DNA of 64,000 bases. Source: Prunella strophiata (lineage: Eukaryota > Chordata > Aves > Passeriformes > Prunellidae). Below, piece after piece: positions 32,663 through 45,854 of the stretch. The stretch spans positions 67,302,830 through 67,366,829 of the forward strand of contig JAZBQD010000015.1 of NCBI GenBank assembly GCA_036583965.1. The letters run 5' to 3'. A program made the position numbers and the translations under genes. Under the pieces are notes generated by a model. The model did no database searches. It was given only the letters and a program-made list of their open reading frames with translations, and was not told the origin of the DNA. Every line of letters starts with the position of its first letter. The stretch's first letter is position 1.

Positions 32663-34090
32663 CAGGAGAGATTTTTGAACTAAAAATTTGCATTTTGAGC
32701 TTTGATTTTTTTTTTCTTATACTGATGTTGCATTTGCATTCTTTGAAAGATGTCCTATCACTTCCAAATGTGTTTTGTAGTGCAGTTATGATTTCTTAGG
32801 ATTTGTGCTATAGAATTAATTACATTTTGGTTAGTGCTATGTACTTTACATGTGAGCTTCCTCAAGCAAATTTCCCTAGGTTCTCATATCCAATCATCTA
32901 ATTAACAGTAGGCAAATTAGTTTCAATCATAAAGATAGATAAGTAATATAAATATTTGTTTTTTATTATATCTTCTGTTTTGCTTAGTACCTAGTGGGAT
33001 TGCACATGCTTTAATTTATTCTGGATTCATCCATTTGCTTATGACCTTCCTGCATATTTTTCAGGTATCTTAGATTCTGGTTGGCATCAGCAGTGGGGAA
33101 CCCACCTACAGCTCCATGTCACTTTTAAGTGAGCCTTATTTTCTAATTTCTTTCAAAGTGCTGTCAAAAGTCCTGTATTCTCTTAAACCTTGTTCATTAA
33201 TGTGCTAACAAATACAGGTCAATTTTATATTTTTTCTAAAATTTAGGGTGTTGAAACAGTAGCTGCATTTATGGTAGGAAACAGCTCAGCAAATATATCC
33301 AGAAGGTGAATTCAGGTTTCTCCTTTCACACATATTGTAAATGTGGGGTTTTGCCACTTTAATTTGACATATAGCAGTGATTTTCATACTTATTTTTATG
33401 TATAATCTTTTCATTAAGAAAATATTACCTGACAGCTGGATACTTGCGGTTGCTCAAAAAAGTTCAATCTGTCCACCTGGACAGGCTTCAGTAAAGAAAA
33501 AACCTTTGAAATCCCTATCCTTGCCATTTAGAAATAGTTGTATTCCTAAGATCTTAATCACAAATCATTGAAGTTAATTAGACCTCAAATTGGCCTGGTT
33601 TTCTAATAGCATTACAGGCTCAAATTAGTTTAAAATTCACTCCTAACAATGAAAAATTTCAATCCAAAATGTGTAAAGCTCACTTTAGCAGAGAAATTTG
33701 GTTACACAGAGTATTAGCAGCATTTGGCTGAGAACAGTCACGTTATACCAAGTAAGCTTTCAAACCCTGGAGCAAAGAAAATTAAGTTAGGTACAGAGTT
33801 TGTTACAAAATAGAGAGAGATGAAAATAAGGAGAAAATGAGTATCAAGGAAAATTTGTAATGCTGAAATAATGTGTATTGTGAATATAATGAAAGCCTTT
33901 TGATTTGTATCCTAAATGTTGCATAATAGAAAAGCTATGGGGAACTGTCCTGTGTCTGCAAACAAACTGACCAGACTAGCTAATAAACTTGTTATGCATG
34001 TAACTTCCATGGTGACATAACAGACTTGTAGATCAAAAAAGTAAATTTGAATTTCATGTTATGCAGAAGCAGACTAGTCACTAAACCTAA

Positions 34091-34130
34091 TATTATTATT
34101 ATTAATAATAAAAACAAATAATAATAAGAT
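34091..34130. repeat. (ATT)n/(AAT)n microsatellite
   Basis: TATTATTATTATTAATAATA is followed by AAATAATAATAAG. The ATT and AAT halves are complementary, giving a small imperfect palindrome. Confidence 0.85.
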
Positions 34131-34210
34131 CTGGCTTTATAGTGTTCATTAGTCTCACATATTTATTTTTATTGTGGAGTACAGGCCTGGATTTCCCATG
34201 AAATAATCTT

Positions 34211-34237
34211 GGGCGGGGGGGGGGGGGTGGGGGTGGT
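34211..34237 (+). repeat. Poly-G run (13 G plus flanking G blocks)
   Basis: GGGC, then 13 consecutive G (34215-34227), T, GGGGG, T, GG. This is a strong candidate for an intramolecular G-quadruplex and also a likely site of sequencing length error. Confidence 0.85.
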
Positions 34238-37200
34238 CCTCTAGCTGATTTACAAGCTTGGGAATAATTGCATTTTAAGCAACACATTAGAATGGAAAGA
34301 AAGATCTCTTTCCTGGCAGCTTTCCATTTTTGCAATTTAGAAGATAGTTTTTAATCTTTTACCTGATCACACTGCCCTCCCAACAGCACAATGTCAAGAT
34401 GCAGTGCTATTGCCAGCAAACAACCTCGAGACAATTGCTGGTGATAGGTTAATTTCTAATGTCACTACCCTGAGAGGTTAAGGGGCACTCAGGCATGGTA
34501 CATCTTGTTACTGCATCTTGACCTGCAACTTAGATGCATCTGGCATGTATTGTTGGAGTTTTTTATTCTAAACAACTGCCAGTTTTTGTCAGCTTGTAGA
34601 AACCCCAGATAATGTGAGTTAAGCACAGCTTAACAATGTTGTAAGCATCAGCTTTGTGTAATATAGCTGGGGGTTTTAATTGTGGTTCTTGTACTGATTC
34701 TTTCCCAGCTACATCTGAAGCATGCATGCATCAGTAGTGAAATTAATTCTTCTCACAGGTTACTGTCTTCTGTGGGTTTCTGATGTGTACAAGTGTACAA
34801 GGGGCTGATGAGTACAACTCAGCAGCCATCTTTAGTTTATTGAAAATAAAACTTAGAATCTGTATGATCAGCATCGAGGTATCAAAAGTACCTGTGGTGG
34901 TGCTATCTCATAACTTCCAACAGGAAACATAAGTCTGTTGCTGAGTGTGCTGGCAATAAAAATTGGGGGAAATTAGGAATTATGGTAGCTGTAAAAAACA
35001 GTTTTACAAAACCAGTCAGATTCTCCCTTTTAACAATATATGCCTGATGCTACATATCTGTTTGTTTTGTGAAGCTACATGAGAATTTTATATCAAGTAA
35101 TATTAAAGTTTGCAGTTATTGCTTATGGGTAATACCAAGGGGTTTTTTTATGTCTAAGAAATTATTTATTCACTGCCATTCCACAGAAATTTAGCATTTC
35201 CTGAGCCACTTCTGTCACAGTGGAGATGAGAAGGTGTAGTTTAAGAAATGGCAAGGAAGTGCCTGGAGTAGCCTGCATAATTTTGGCAAGCAATAGAGTT
35301 ACAAGTAGAATTTAGCCTCTTGATGCTTAGGCAGTTTGTCCAGCTACCTGAGCATTAATAGGCTTGATTAGCTAAGGTAATGGTGCCCCTGGGGTGAAGA
35401 TGCAAGGCTTCTCAACTGTTTTTAATTTTTCAAATTCTCAGAAACTCTTGTTCTTCATTCAGAAACTTTGAAAGAAAACTGAAAAATGCATTTTCAAATA
35501 AAAATTTTGCAGTGTTGCAAAAACATTTTGAGGGAATTTAGAAGGTTAAACTTTTGTAAAATAATTCCCCTTGCTTTCTGCTTCTTGTATGTATTACACT
35601 TACTGAAGCAGTTGCCCCTAATATTCCATTTAGTTCAAGTCCTGAACCTGAAACTTTTTATCTAGCTAAAATGTTCCTTAAAGTATGCATTAAGCATGCC
35701 TGTATCCAGAGTGTGTATGTTCCAGTCTCTTCTCAGCCTTTAAAGAAATATATTTTTATGCAAATCCAGAAAAACTGCTCAAGGTAATAGTTCAAGAGTA
35801 TCTAATGTGTTTAAATATTGATGTATATACTATTGCAATTTTTTAAATGTGCCTTGCCAGAGCTTTGCGGTGCATGTACAAATCAATTTAAGACCCCACA
35901 ATCTTATGTGGAAGCATGGAAAGAGAATCTTCAGAAGAATTATCAGTCTGAGGAAGGCTTATTCTCACTAGCTAATTGAGAAAGGTATGATATGGTATAA
36001 AAAATATATGCCCATTTGTGTTTTCCCTTTGTAATCTTAAAATTGAAATGGGAAAGTCTTCATTACTTTTGGCACAAGTAATAGAGCTCTATAGAAATTC
36101 ACTGCTAAATCTCAGTAGCATTTTTGATAATTCATTTTCATTCATCTAGTATAATGCAGTATAATTAAATAGCTTTTTAGACCAACAAAATATTTTGCTT
36201 AAAAGAATATTTTATGTAGAGGAAAATTTAGTAAGGATAGAATGCCAGGAGAGGATGCAAGCTTAACTCATTATCTCAATTCAAGGGGGAAGAATAGCTG
36301 TAAGACTGCAGCTGTAGGGGTAACACGGGGTTAGTCCAAATGTCCTTGTGCATATTGTCCCACAGAAGTCTTCCAGGGTTCAGAAGATAACTGGCATTTA
36401 GGGAGAAAAACTAATCTTTGCTCTGGAAATAATGTCTTCATCCAGAAACAAATACTGACAAAGCTAGGCATTGGTTATATTTATGCACTATGCTGTTTTT
36501 TATTTCCAAAATGTGACCTTTACTGTTCTGGATCAAATATTATGTTAAAATACATAGAATTCTTTTGTCCATTTTAAGGTTAGGCATTTTTCAGTGTTAT
36601 CATCCATTTAAAAGTATGTAAAAGTTTTTAATGAAGCCAGTATGTTATTACCAGAATTTTAACAGAATTGGTTTGATATGTATTATTATCTCTTGAAATA
36701 AGATGATATGCTGAAATACATTGAAATTCACAGTTTAACTGGTCGTGAATATCAGGAGAATATCCTTGAATGTATTTCTTTTGTGATTCATATTTATAAA
36801 GTCCAAGTCACTGCTCTGAATTAATTTGATAAATTGGCATATACATGTCAATGATGTCAAGCACAATGATGTAATTTTTCCTTAAAACTGAATAAAACCC
36901 CTGTAGATCTCTCCTATGTGCCTTAAATGAGACAATTAGTGCACCTTATATGAGGTTCCAGGCTTCCTGTGGCATAACATGCAGCTTTGGGAAGTACATC
37001 TCAATCAGCCTGTCACTAGGATTAGTTTTATTTTTTAAACCTCTAAGGCTGTGTCTGTATTAGCAGGTTAATCAACAAGCGTTTCTACACACTCAAATAT
37101 CATTGCCTAGTCCATCAAACTATTCCTATGTTCCCTAAATATAAATTAGTGAATCCTAAACAATTTGTTGGCACAGCTTGTGGTTTATATCACTCCAAGA

Positions 37201-39164
37201 GTTGTTCCCAATGTTCAGCTTCTTGCAGCAAGTCCTGTGGTGGAGAATAAGAGAATTTGATCATAATTTTTGAATACCATAAATCTAACAAGCTACTCCA
37301 TGCTACTTGTACTTGGAGAAAGCTCCTGGGCACACTCAGTTAAGCAGAGTAGGATAAACATTGTCCTAACAGCCTTCCTTATGCAAGAAACTGAAAAGAA
37401 AATCTTATCTCTGCGACCCCTATATTTCTGGAAAGAACAAGATCTAAATAAGAGTCTTTTCTAACTTTTCCATTAGTAAAATTGGACTAAAACTCTTGTA
37501 TGCTTACTGCTAAAATAAAAATTAAACAATTTGTCTGCAGAATGAAACAATAGTAACTGAGAATAAATAGACCCCAAAAATTATCAAATTCAACTTCTAC
37601 CACTTCTATTATGTAAAAAGTATAATTGGTAAAGGCAGTTTGATGTTAAACCCTGCTAATTGAATGGCATGAAACAATGTTATTTGAATAAGAAGAAAAC
37701 AAAATACAATAGATTCCTTTTTCTATAATAGACTTGTTTGGTTTTACTCAAAGCATAAGGCTTAGAATGAAAATAAAAGCTTCCTTCAGAACATTATGAG
37801 CTTGTGAAAAGTGCATTTCTTACAAAATCATTCTGATTAGAAAAGAGTCCAGCTCTTCCTTTGATGTATATAAACCAAATACTTGTCCAAATTAAATTTG
37901 TATTTCAAAATCTCTCTCTCTTCAGTCTTTCTGTAGTTAAGAGATTTCCAGAATATCAATACTTACATTCACGCTGCAATATCTGCAGTTATTACTGTGG
38001 GATTTAGCACCTTTTTTTTTTTTTCCTTTAGGTAGGCTGCCTAGGATAAAAGTGAAGAGGAAATTATTTAAATCCATTAATATGCATGTGTGTGTTTGCA
38101 TATTTATCTAAAAATTGTGTGTGTTAAATTACATGTGTGTTTACATTAATCTAGAATAATGTATTTTAAATATCATGACTTTTTTTACCTTCCAGCCAGA
38201 ATTGGAGCTATTACCATGTGGTGATCTGAACAGAAAACTAATTGTAGGTCTGCAAAAAACCCATGATTCTTTAAGAAATAAATACTTTTCAGTTCAAGAA
38301 TAGAGAAATGCTTTATATCTACACACATGTATAAATAATTGGATGCCAGTAGATGGTGCTCACTGTGTAGTATAATCTCTGGGGTTACCAAGACCAATAA
38401 AATTTGTTGCTGTGCAGCCAAACCGATGTCTGTGTCTGTGCACTCTTTCCAGCTACTCTGAACAGATGGTAGGAATGTTCTGTCTAATTTAGTGTGTAGT
38501 ACTAGCTTGAATACAGATCCATATACCACATGAAGACTTCTGAGAGACTCCTTTTGCTGGCAGTAGAAAGATTTCTACTGCCCTTGTGGGTGATTGTTTG
38601 AAGTAAACATGGTGGCCCAACAAGTGAAGATATATTGGGAAGGATTCAAAGGAGCAAGGGTGTGAAGGGACACTCTTGAAACAGCAAATAACTAATGCCA
38701 AGAAGAAAAATACAAATACCAACTGTGGGTTGAGGAGAGAAAATAAAGTGATAGGCAAGTGGTTACAATATTTAAGGAAATACTGATGGAGACGGGATAA
38801 TAGCAATTGAAGTGGAATAAATAAAGCCAAATACAGAGAAAAGACATAAAAAGTAGAAGATAATTAAGACAATTAATAAAAAAAAATATTTAGAATATAG
38901 ATATTAAGTGACAATGATGCACACAAGGGAAAAGAGTCATTAATCGAAATGGCAATGTGTTGTGAAGTGGTTACATGTACTACTAAGAGATAAATAATAT
39001 TGGACTTCTGATTTACATTAGCCAAAGCTAGGTTGGTGTAAGATTTGAACAAGAAGAGCAAGGATTAAATGTCTAGCAGTTCTTGAATTCAATGCACTGA
39101 TTTGTTCTCTCAGTTAAAAATTTGGGAATAGTAAATATCTCTGGTTATTTTGCTTGGGGTAAGT

Positions 39165-39770
39165 CTATGTAGAGCATTGCTTTCTGTCTTTCTCCCAATG
39201 CACTATTACATTTAGAGGCATATTGTAAGTGATACCGTTTTTCTGTGTGGTAATTTGCTGCCATATTGCCTTTAGTTGTGATTTTGGTCCCAGGGAAGCT
39301 GCCTGGAGTCCCTCAGCCTTACTGGTGACTGGACTGTGCCATGGCACACTTTCTTTGGCTGATATTTTCTGCCTGACAATAAGTTTGATAGATCTAGGAT
39401 ATAGCAGCTGGACAACACTACCAGTTCGTTCAGAAGGTCTCAATTCATTTTTTTTTTGTGGCACAGGTGTGGGCAAAAGGGCCCAGAGGACTTTTGTGCA
39501 GAAAACTCCCACTGAGAATAGAGAAAGTAGGGAAATGAGTAGGGCCGCCTTCCAGCAGTTTACCAATAGGTGGGAGCAGAGATCCTTCCCTAGACAATCC
39601 TCAGCCAACCTATGGTTCCCCGTTCTCAGTTCTGTAGGGCTGAGGTCATGACATAAAAGCAGCAAAATGTCTTTGCACGGTGGAGCAAGTGATGCAAGAG
39701 AGATGGGACTGTGGAGAGTAATATTATAAGAGCAGAGAATGTCAAAGCTATTTGTTAGATCTGTGTACAC
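39165..39770 (-). other. 201-codon ORF, unrecognised
   Basis: This is the longest open frame in the window outside the purine tract. It begins MYTDLTNSFDILCSYN and ends HWEKDRKQCST. It has one hydrophobic stretch (AALLISLLSLFSVGVF) and a basic second half, but no motif I can place. The plus strand is open for 140 codons over the same interval (39229-39651), which argues for a patch with few stop codons, such as an old repeat, rather than selection for a protein. No initiation or splice context supports either strand. Coding is possible but unproven. Confidence 0.3.
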
Positions 39771-42540
39771 CAGTGCAACTTAATGGTGTGGAGAGGTAAA
39801 CAGGGCTTCTATTTAAGACATCATTTGTGTACCTAGAATTCTAAAATGTTTACAAGAAGGTTACTTAAAAGTTAGTTTAAAAAATATTCAAAACTCATAC
39901 ATTTAATACAATTTTGGCATCTCTTTCCATCTATGTTCTGTTTAATTTAAATTAATTAATATAAAATACCTGTAAGAAGAAACTAAAAGAAATGTAACTA
40001 AAGTATAGAGCAAATTAGACTGTAAAATGCTATTAGTATTGCTTATTAGAGCTTCAGTTGTTAGAATATCTTTAAACCTACTTTATCTACCAACTCTTCA
40101 TTTGTCTTTGCTCTTTGTGTATATCTTGTAAGAATTACTAGCACCTAAATTTAGTGAGCACAGCTGATTACACACAAATTTGAAATGCAAAATGATCTGA
40201 TATACAATTCAGTCTGTTTAAGGTATATAATGCTGTTTAGCTTTAGCATCTCCAGGAACCTTGGTTGTAGAAACAGAATAGTCCAGCTCCGAACATGGAA
40301 ATGGTATTCCAAAATTGTAATCTAAGATTAGTCATACTACAGCTGTTTCTACACCTTATTAATAAATCTTGTATTACATTATGAATTACATGTAGAATAT
40401 TGCAATTGTTCTTTCATTTTGGTATTTATTTAACTGACTGGTTTTGCACAACTTTGTGCATATAGAGGTTTTATATAATGATGCTGTATAGGGGTGAGTT
40501 AGCATACACATATCACCAGCTAGAGTAATGATGTTTATCTGTCTAAAAGAGTGTTGCATCTGTCTGGCAGCACACTGTAGATTGGATTGTTGTGTTTGGG
40601 AGCTGGAACCAGCAGCCTGGTCACCCTTTCACTCAGCCTAGGCAGGTGTCACGAATAGGTGGGCGCGTGGCGTGAAGTGCCAGTGTACAAGCTGGAGAAA
40701 GACTGAGTCCTGCTCCAGCTCTGATTCAGCCTGCCTTTTCCAAGTGTGCCTCTCATTAAAGATATAAATACTTCCTTTGTAATCAATGGGACGATTCACA
40801 CCCTTAGTCAGGCATGTACTTTAAGCAGATTGCTTAAGTGGGACCATTCTGCACCATTGAAATGACTATACACACTTCAGGACAATGGAAAATCAGTCTC
40901 ACAGTTATTTTAAACATGACTCAGAAAATGATTAGATTTGTCTTCAAATGTCTTCTGGTGAAAATGAATAGTTCAAGCAGAATATGGAGAAGCATCACTC
41001 ACAACATCAGAAAAACAGATATAAAAATGTTTTCTCAGGTCATTTTGAGAATGTCACACCTGATTTGTGGTGCTGTATCAATAAAGTTAAGGAAGTGAAT
41101 TGTTATTCTAGCAATATTTATTTGAAGTAAGTGCTTGAAAGAAAACTAAGTGGTGATTATCATGTTTCATTTTTTGAATGACAAGTATAAAATTGTGCAC
41201 CCTCTGTAAATCTAAACACCTGCTGATTTTCAGTTCTGTTTTTATTTCCTAAAGAATATAGGACTCAGTCTGTACAGAGCTCTGCTCTGATTTCTTGAAA
41301 TGACTACTGTATATTAGTTCTTAACAGAGATAAAATTTGATATAGTAAGAAAATAATGAGGTTTTTCACAATACAGATATTTTGTTAGTAGAATGAGTAA
41401 GGATAAAGATAAATAAAGTTTAAATTAGAGTTCAGTGACATAAACCAGGCTAATGATGGTTATCAAAGGTGCTTGATCACCCTTGCATATGTAGCCTAGT
41501 GCACTATGTAACTGGAATCCAGGTAAAAAACAGCATAATGGGAAACATCTAAAGTTAAAGACCAACGTGGTCTCTCAGTATGTATTGGACTCAAGATATA
41601 GTTTTTGTTGTCTTGGAGTAGCAGAATTTACTTACTTTTTCTGTATGCTTGGATTTTATGACTCTGAAATCCCTGTTTCATTTCACATTCTGCATTTTTC
41701 TCATCCAGCAAATCAACCTGCATAATTGCAGAAAGGTCAGTTTTTGTTTTTATTTTTCTTCAGCAAACATTAGCTCTCTATTTCTATAATTTTACTTGGT
41801 AGTTACTGTTTTTCATTATACTAGAACAATTTTTATTTATAAAATCCTCTTGACTTGTTGAACTGCCCCCATCTCTCTCCTTAATTGCCCAAATATAATT
41901 AGAGGTCTGAATGAAATAAATCACCTTGGCAAAAATTCATCCAGCTTTATTGCCAAATTCAAAGACTTGAGTGAAGGGAAAATGGTACACTGGCACACTT
42001 GATTTAAAAATAATTTTAAATGTAGCTGTGTGGAAGTAATAATTCCAGATGAAGCTCCGGAGACTGATTAATCAAAATGTATTGTTGTAAATCCTTTGTG
42101 ATGTGCTCTGATACCAAGTGTACCATGCCAGACTGTGCTTCAGCATCTGTATCCTAGAAGAGAGTAAATTATCAGTGGTCTCCTTGCATGGCCTTCTACC
42201 AGAAGGAGAAAATGGGATAGAAGCAGTAAATGTCTAGCTGCTATTTTTTATTTTCTTAGCAGTGGCCAAACAGTGGCAGGAAAGAGTAAGGAGCATAGAA
42301 TGATAGCCAATATGTCTACCTTGAATCTAGAGGGACCTGAAACTCCTGCAAAGTGGTATATATAGCACTTCAATTAACTGATAAAACAGGAAGGAGGGCA
42401 GGTCAGAAAACACCCATTTTGTTCTGTGTGTGTCATTTTTTCTGCCCTCAGAATGTCACCTGAGGAGATTGTTTCCACTGTCTGAAATTTCTGTCATGCC
42501 TTTCAGAGCATGAATCCAGGGCTCAAGTTTGAAAGAAGGT
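39771..42540. other. Non-coding DNA, no gene seen
   Basis: AT-rich. A less AT-rich part at about 40560-40740 contains GTCACGAATAGGTGGGCGCG, unusually rich in CpG for this window. A possible old amniote repeat at 40780-40850 is listed separately. Confidence 0.5.
40780..40850. repeat. Possible ancient amniote interspersed repeat
   Basis: The order AATCAATGGGAC, then GGCATGTACTTTAAGCA, then TTGCTTAAGTGGGACC resembles, from memory, a very old repeat found across reptiles and birds (AATGGGACT..CATGCTTAAAGTTAAGCA..GTGCTTAAGTG). The short inverted pair TTAAGCA/TGCTTAA fits that. The match is partial and I cannot name the family. Confidence 0.3.
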
Positions 42541-43005
42541 TGGGGTGTGCCAGCTGTGGTGCCCTGGAAAAAATAGGTACCTGCTGGAGGTGTGGTGGCA
42601 TGGGCTCTGCCAGAAATTGAGGTGGTGGAGGCAGAAAAAGCAAGGACAGCTCAGCAGCTTTGGGTGTTGCAGAGGGTTTGTTCTGTGGAACAGGGAAATG
42701 GGGGAAAAGGAGTAGGTGGGAGAATTGAAGGAGAAGGAAAAAGTAACTTTGCCATGGTTTGGAGAGTCAAAGCAGAAGAAAAACTGAAACTCTGAGATAT
42801 GTGATAAACAGAATGGGAAAGCTCTGGGAGGAACAAAGAATTTCTGCAGTGGACGGGAGATGTAGGGAACAACTCCCTAGGCAATCTAAAAGACAAAAGA
42901 AGCTGGTTATTTGAAGCATTCACATAGAAGGGGCTTGGAACAACACCTGACTGCTTCGGCAGGAATTTTAGTCTGGGGCTAGTATCTCTTTCACTTTGCC
43001 TCATC
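42541..43005. other. Purine-rich patch with overlapping ORFs
   Basis: The plus strand is rich in A and G and open for 67 codons (42592-42795). The minus strand is open for 117 codons (42651-43004), with many Ser and Pro residues. This is the expected product of a purine/pyrimidine strand bias. I see no known protein. Confidence 0.4.
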
Positions 43006-45197
43006 CCCTGAAAGAAATATGAAAAGGTTAAGTGAAGAAAAGAAAGTGCATTTCAAAACCACAATTGTTTTCCTGAGGTGGTACAGTTACCTCCACATCC
43101 ACTGCTGGGGACAGTCTGGCCCCCAACATTAAAGTCCAGTTGTCCCTAAAGCAGGCTTCTTTCACAAACACAGGTAATTGGACACCCACGCTTGATCACT
43201 CAAACTATGACAAAATTCCTAATTCTGATCTTAGTCTAGTTCACTATATTATAATTTACATATACAAACTTCCCTGAGGCTGTGCTTTTTAGTATTATAA
43301 TCATCTCAGGTAAATCTAGGTTATATCTTCATACTACCTATTATCACCAACTTATTGTTTAATCTTATACTCTATTACAGTTTCTGCTTGAAACTATTTG
43401 AACAATTAGTTCTCAAATAAATAACTATTTATAGCATTCTGTTCCTGGTGACTCTCCACTGCTCCTTTGCATCCTTCAGTCGTGGTTACAAGACCAAGCC
43501 ATAGCTGCTCTGAACTTTTTAGTGGATTTTAATTTCATCTGAGATCATTCTCACCCCTTTCCAAAAGAGTTCTTTTTGGTTTTGGGGTTTTTTTTCTCCT
43601 TCAAATACATACTTCTGTGTTTCAGTTATCAAAAAGTAATTTTTCAGTTAATATTCTCATATTTTTCAGTTAATATGTCTTCAGGCCAGATGCTCTGACC
43701 TGGGCACAAAAAGTGGACAGCACACCCAATCTTTGAAATATCACTTACTGAAAGGTTCCCACTGAATTTAACTTAATCTTTAGCAGGATGTAAATGCATA
43801 AGCCAGATATTTGTAAATGTGATTGTCCAACCTGGAAAGCCAAGACACAAATAGCAAACACAACAGTGTTTACAGGATGGATTAAAAAGAATCCAAGACA
43901 TTGCTATCAGACTACTTATCCAGAACTGGTTAAAAATAGACCTTCAGTTTTCTGTAGATTTTACTAGAATTTTCTTTTAATAAATGTGAAGTGCTTTAAA
44001 TATATTCCCCTTCTTTTTATTTTTACTTCTTACTTACAGCTGCTTCTTTCACACTTCTCCTTTTCATAAACATATGACAAAAATCCCATTTGATTTGATA
44101 ATTTTCTTCCTTCTGCTAGCTTCCTTAGAGGATACATTCATCTTCTACCATTTTTATATTCACAAGCTAAAAGATTGTAGGAGATGTTTTGACTGTGGAG
44201 AACATGCTCTCCCATCTGTGGCAGTATACAAAAGCATCTTCTTACAGAATGATTCTTTGGGGCTCTTTCTGGATAGATACCAAGATGTGTAAGTTTATAG
44301 GTGAAACATGCTTAAGTGAGGAGAGATTGTAGCATAATTGCCTATTTTCCACATCCTTCATAAGAAATATGCTTCAATAGTACTCCACCTGCTCTTGGGT
44401 AGGTTTAGTTTCCTATGACAATTTCATCTGCAGCTTCTTTGTGAAGGGTTTGCATATAGAATACAACATTAAACTCCAAAATTAAATTTCTGAGTTTTGT
44501 CTATCTCTGTTACCCATTAGGAAAGCAAGATGCTAGTATTTGCTCATTGTTACAGAGGTTACATATGAAACAAACTACAAGACCAGAAGAAGAAAGATTC
44601 TCAGAATATTTAACACATATCTGAATCCACTGTTAATTCCATTTACCAGTTTAAACAATTATGAATAATGTAGACAAAGTAATGGATAAAAAGGATGAGG
44701 AATAGAAAAATCCTCTTCAAGGTACTTTTTTGTAAGTTTCTTTCAAATAGTTTCATTTTCTACATACTTATCTCATTCTCAGAAAAGAAAGAAAATGGCA
44801 TTACCCAGATGTTGTTCTCATTTCAATAAAGGGAAGCTAAATTGCTAATCTAGCTGTACCATAGGTAGAAAATAACATTATATGAGCATTCCTTAAGGAT
44901 GGTAAAAGCTAGTGTAAGATCATTAATTCAAACTTGAGCATGTCACTTTTAAATATCAGCCAACATCTGCATATTCACAAATGCAGATGCACAATGAATG
45001 TCCCAATGGTTTAAATTTTCACAGTGTAGAACTGAAGAAGGAACTTCAGGTTACTAGCTGACAAAATCTGCTTCTGAGGTGAGACTCTGAGTCATGTATG
45101 TCAGTCATATATGGGTAGCAGAAAAAGAAAATTTAAGTATAGAGAAACAAAGATAGCCTGGTTAAGTCTTGGAGAGAAAGTTAGATTGCAAATCTGA
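43006..45197. other. Non-coding DNA, no gene seen
   Basis: AT-rich, with ORFs no longer than 72 codons. A small direct duplication of TTTTTCAGTTAATAT lies at about 43639-43676. Confidence 0.55.
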
Positions 45198-45225
45198 CAT
45201 TATCTTCAACACTTTGAAGATAATG
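45198..45225. repeat. Perfect hairpin, 11-bp arms
   Basis: CATTATCTTCA and TGAAGATAATG flank the 6-base loop ACACTT. The arms are exact complements. It lies 35 bp before the ERVL-type LTR but outside it. Confidence 0.8.
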
Positions 45226-45260
45226 GATTCCAAAATCCTTCACTGGATTCCTAAAAGGAC

Positions 45261-45854
45261 TCTCATGGTCTAACCCCAGCATGCAACCAAGCCCCACAGA
45301 GCTGCTGTCTCACTCCCCCACCAGTGGGGTCAGGGAGAGGATCAGAAGGGTAAGAGCTAGAAAACTCACGGGCTGGGATAAAGACAGTTAAATAGAGAAA
45401 GCACAAGCTGTGCACACAAACACAGAAAAGCAAGCAATTCATTCACCACTTCCCTTGGGAGGCGAGGGGTACAGCCAACCCCAGGAAAGCAGGGCCCCAT
45501 CACATGTAGCAGTGATGTGAGGAGACAAATTCCACAACTCCAAACAGCCTCCTCTCTCCTTCTCTCCACTTTACATACTGAGCATGATGCCATATGGTCT
45601 GGAATATCCCTTTGCTCAGTTGGGGTCACCTACCCCAGCTGTGTCTCCTCCCAGTTTTCTATGCACCCTCAGTTTCCTCACTAGGTGTAGCAGTAAAAAA
45701 AGTGGAAAATACCTTGGCTCTGTGTAAGTCCTGCTCAGCAATAGGAAAAACATCTCTATGTCTTCATAATTTTGTTCAGGACAACTCCAAAATGCAACTC
45801 CATGCTGGGCTGCTGTGAAGGAAATTTTCTGTACTCCGAGTCAAAACTAACACA
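45261..45854 (-). mobile_element. ERVL-type solo LTR, near full length
   Basis: On the plus strand it starts TCTCATGGTCTAACCCCAGC, the worn form of the family's inverted end, and finishes CAAAACTAACACA. The reverse complement reads in LTR sense: a TGTG-like start, then ATTGCTGAGCAG, GCAAAGGGATATTCCAGACC, ATATGGCATCATGCTCAG, AACTGTCTTTATCCCAGCCC and a C-rich block before GGTGGGGGAGTGAG. The same blocks in the same order occur at 19196-19690. The length of about 594 bp fits an intact LTR. No target duplication is clear (AGGAC before, TCTGG after), so it has decayed or the ends are off by a few bases. No internal genes remain. The ORFs here (87 and 74 codons) are not retroviral. Confidence 0.8.

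Larger units (their letters stand above)
32646..39164. other. Non-coding DNA, no gene seen
   Basis: A long AT-rich desert. Simple repeats are (ATT)n at 34091-34110, a long G run (34211-34237) and a T run near 38013-38024. The 114- and 113-codon minus ORFs at 38185-38830 overlap in different frames and match nothing I know. Confidence 0.55.

Noticed and set aside
38185..38830. Two overlapping minus ORFs as one spliced or frameshifted gene
   Set aside because: The overlap is in different frames, with no shared motif and no recognisable product in either.
45366..45818. 87- and 74-codon ORFs as retroviral proteins
   Set aside because: They lie inside an LTR, which carries no protein genes in this family, and they show no retroviral motif.
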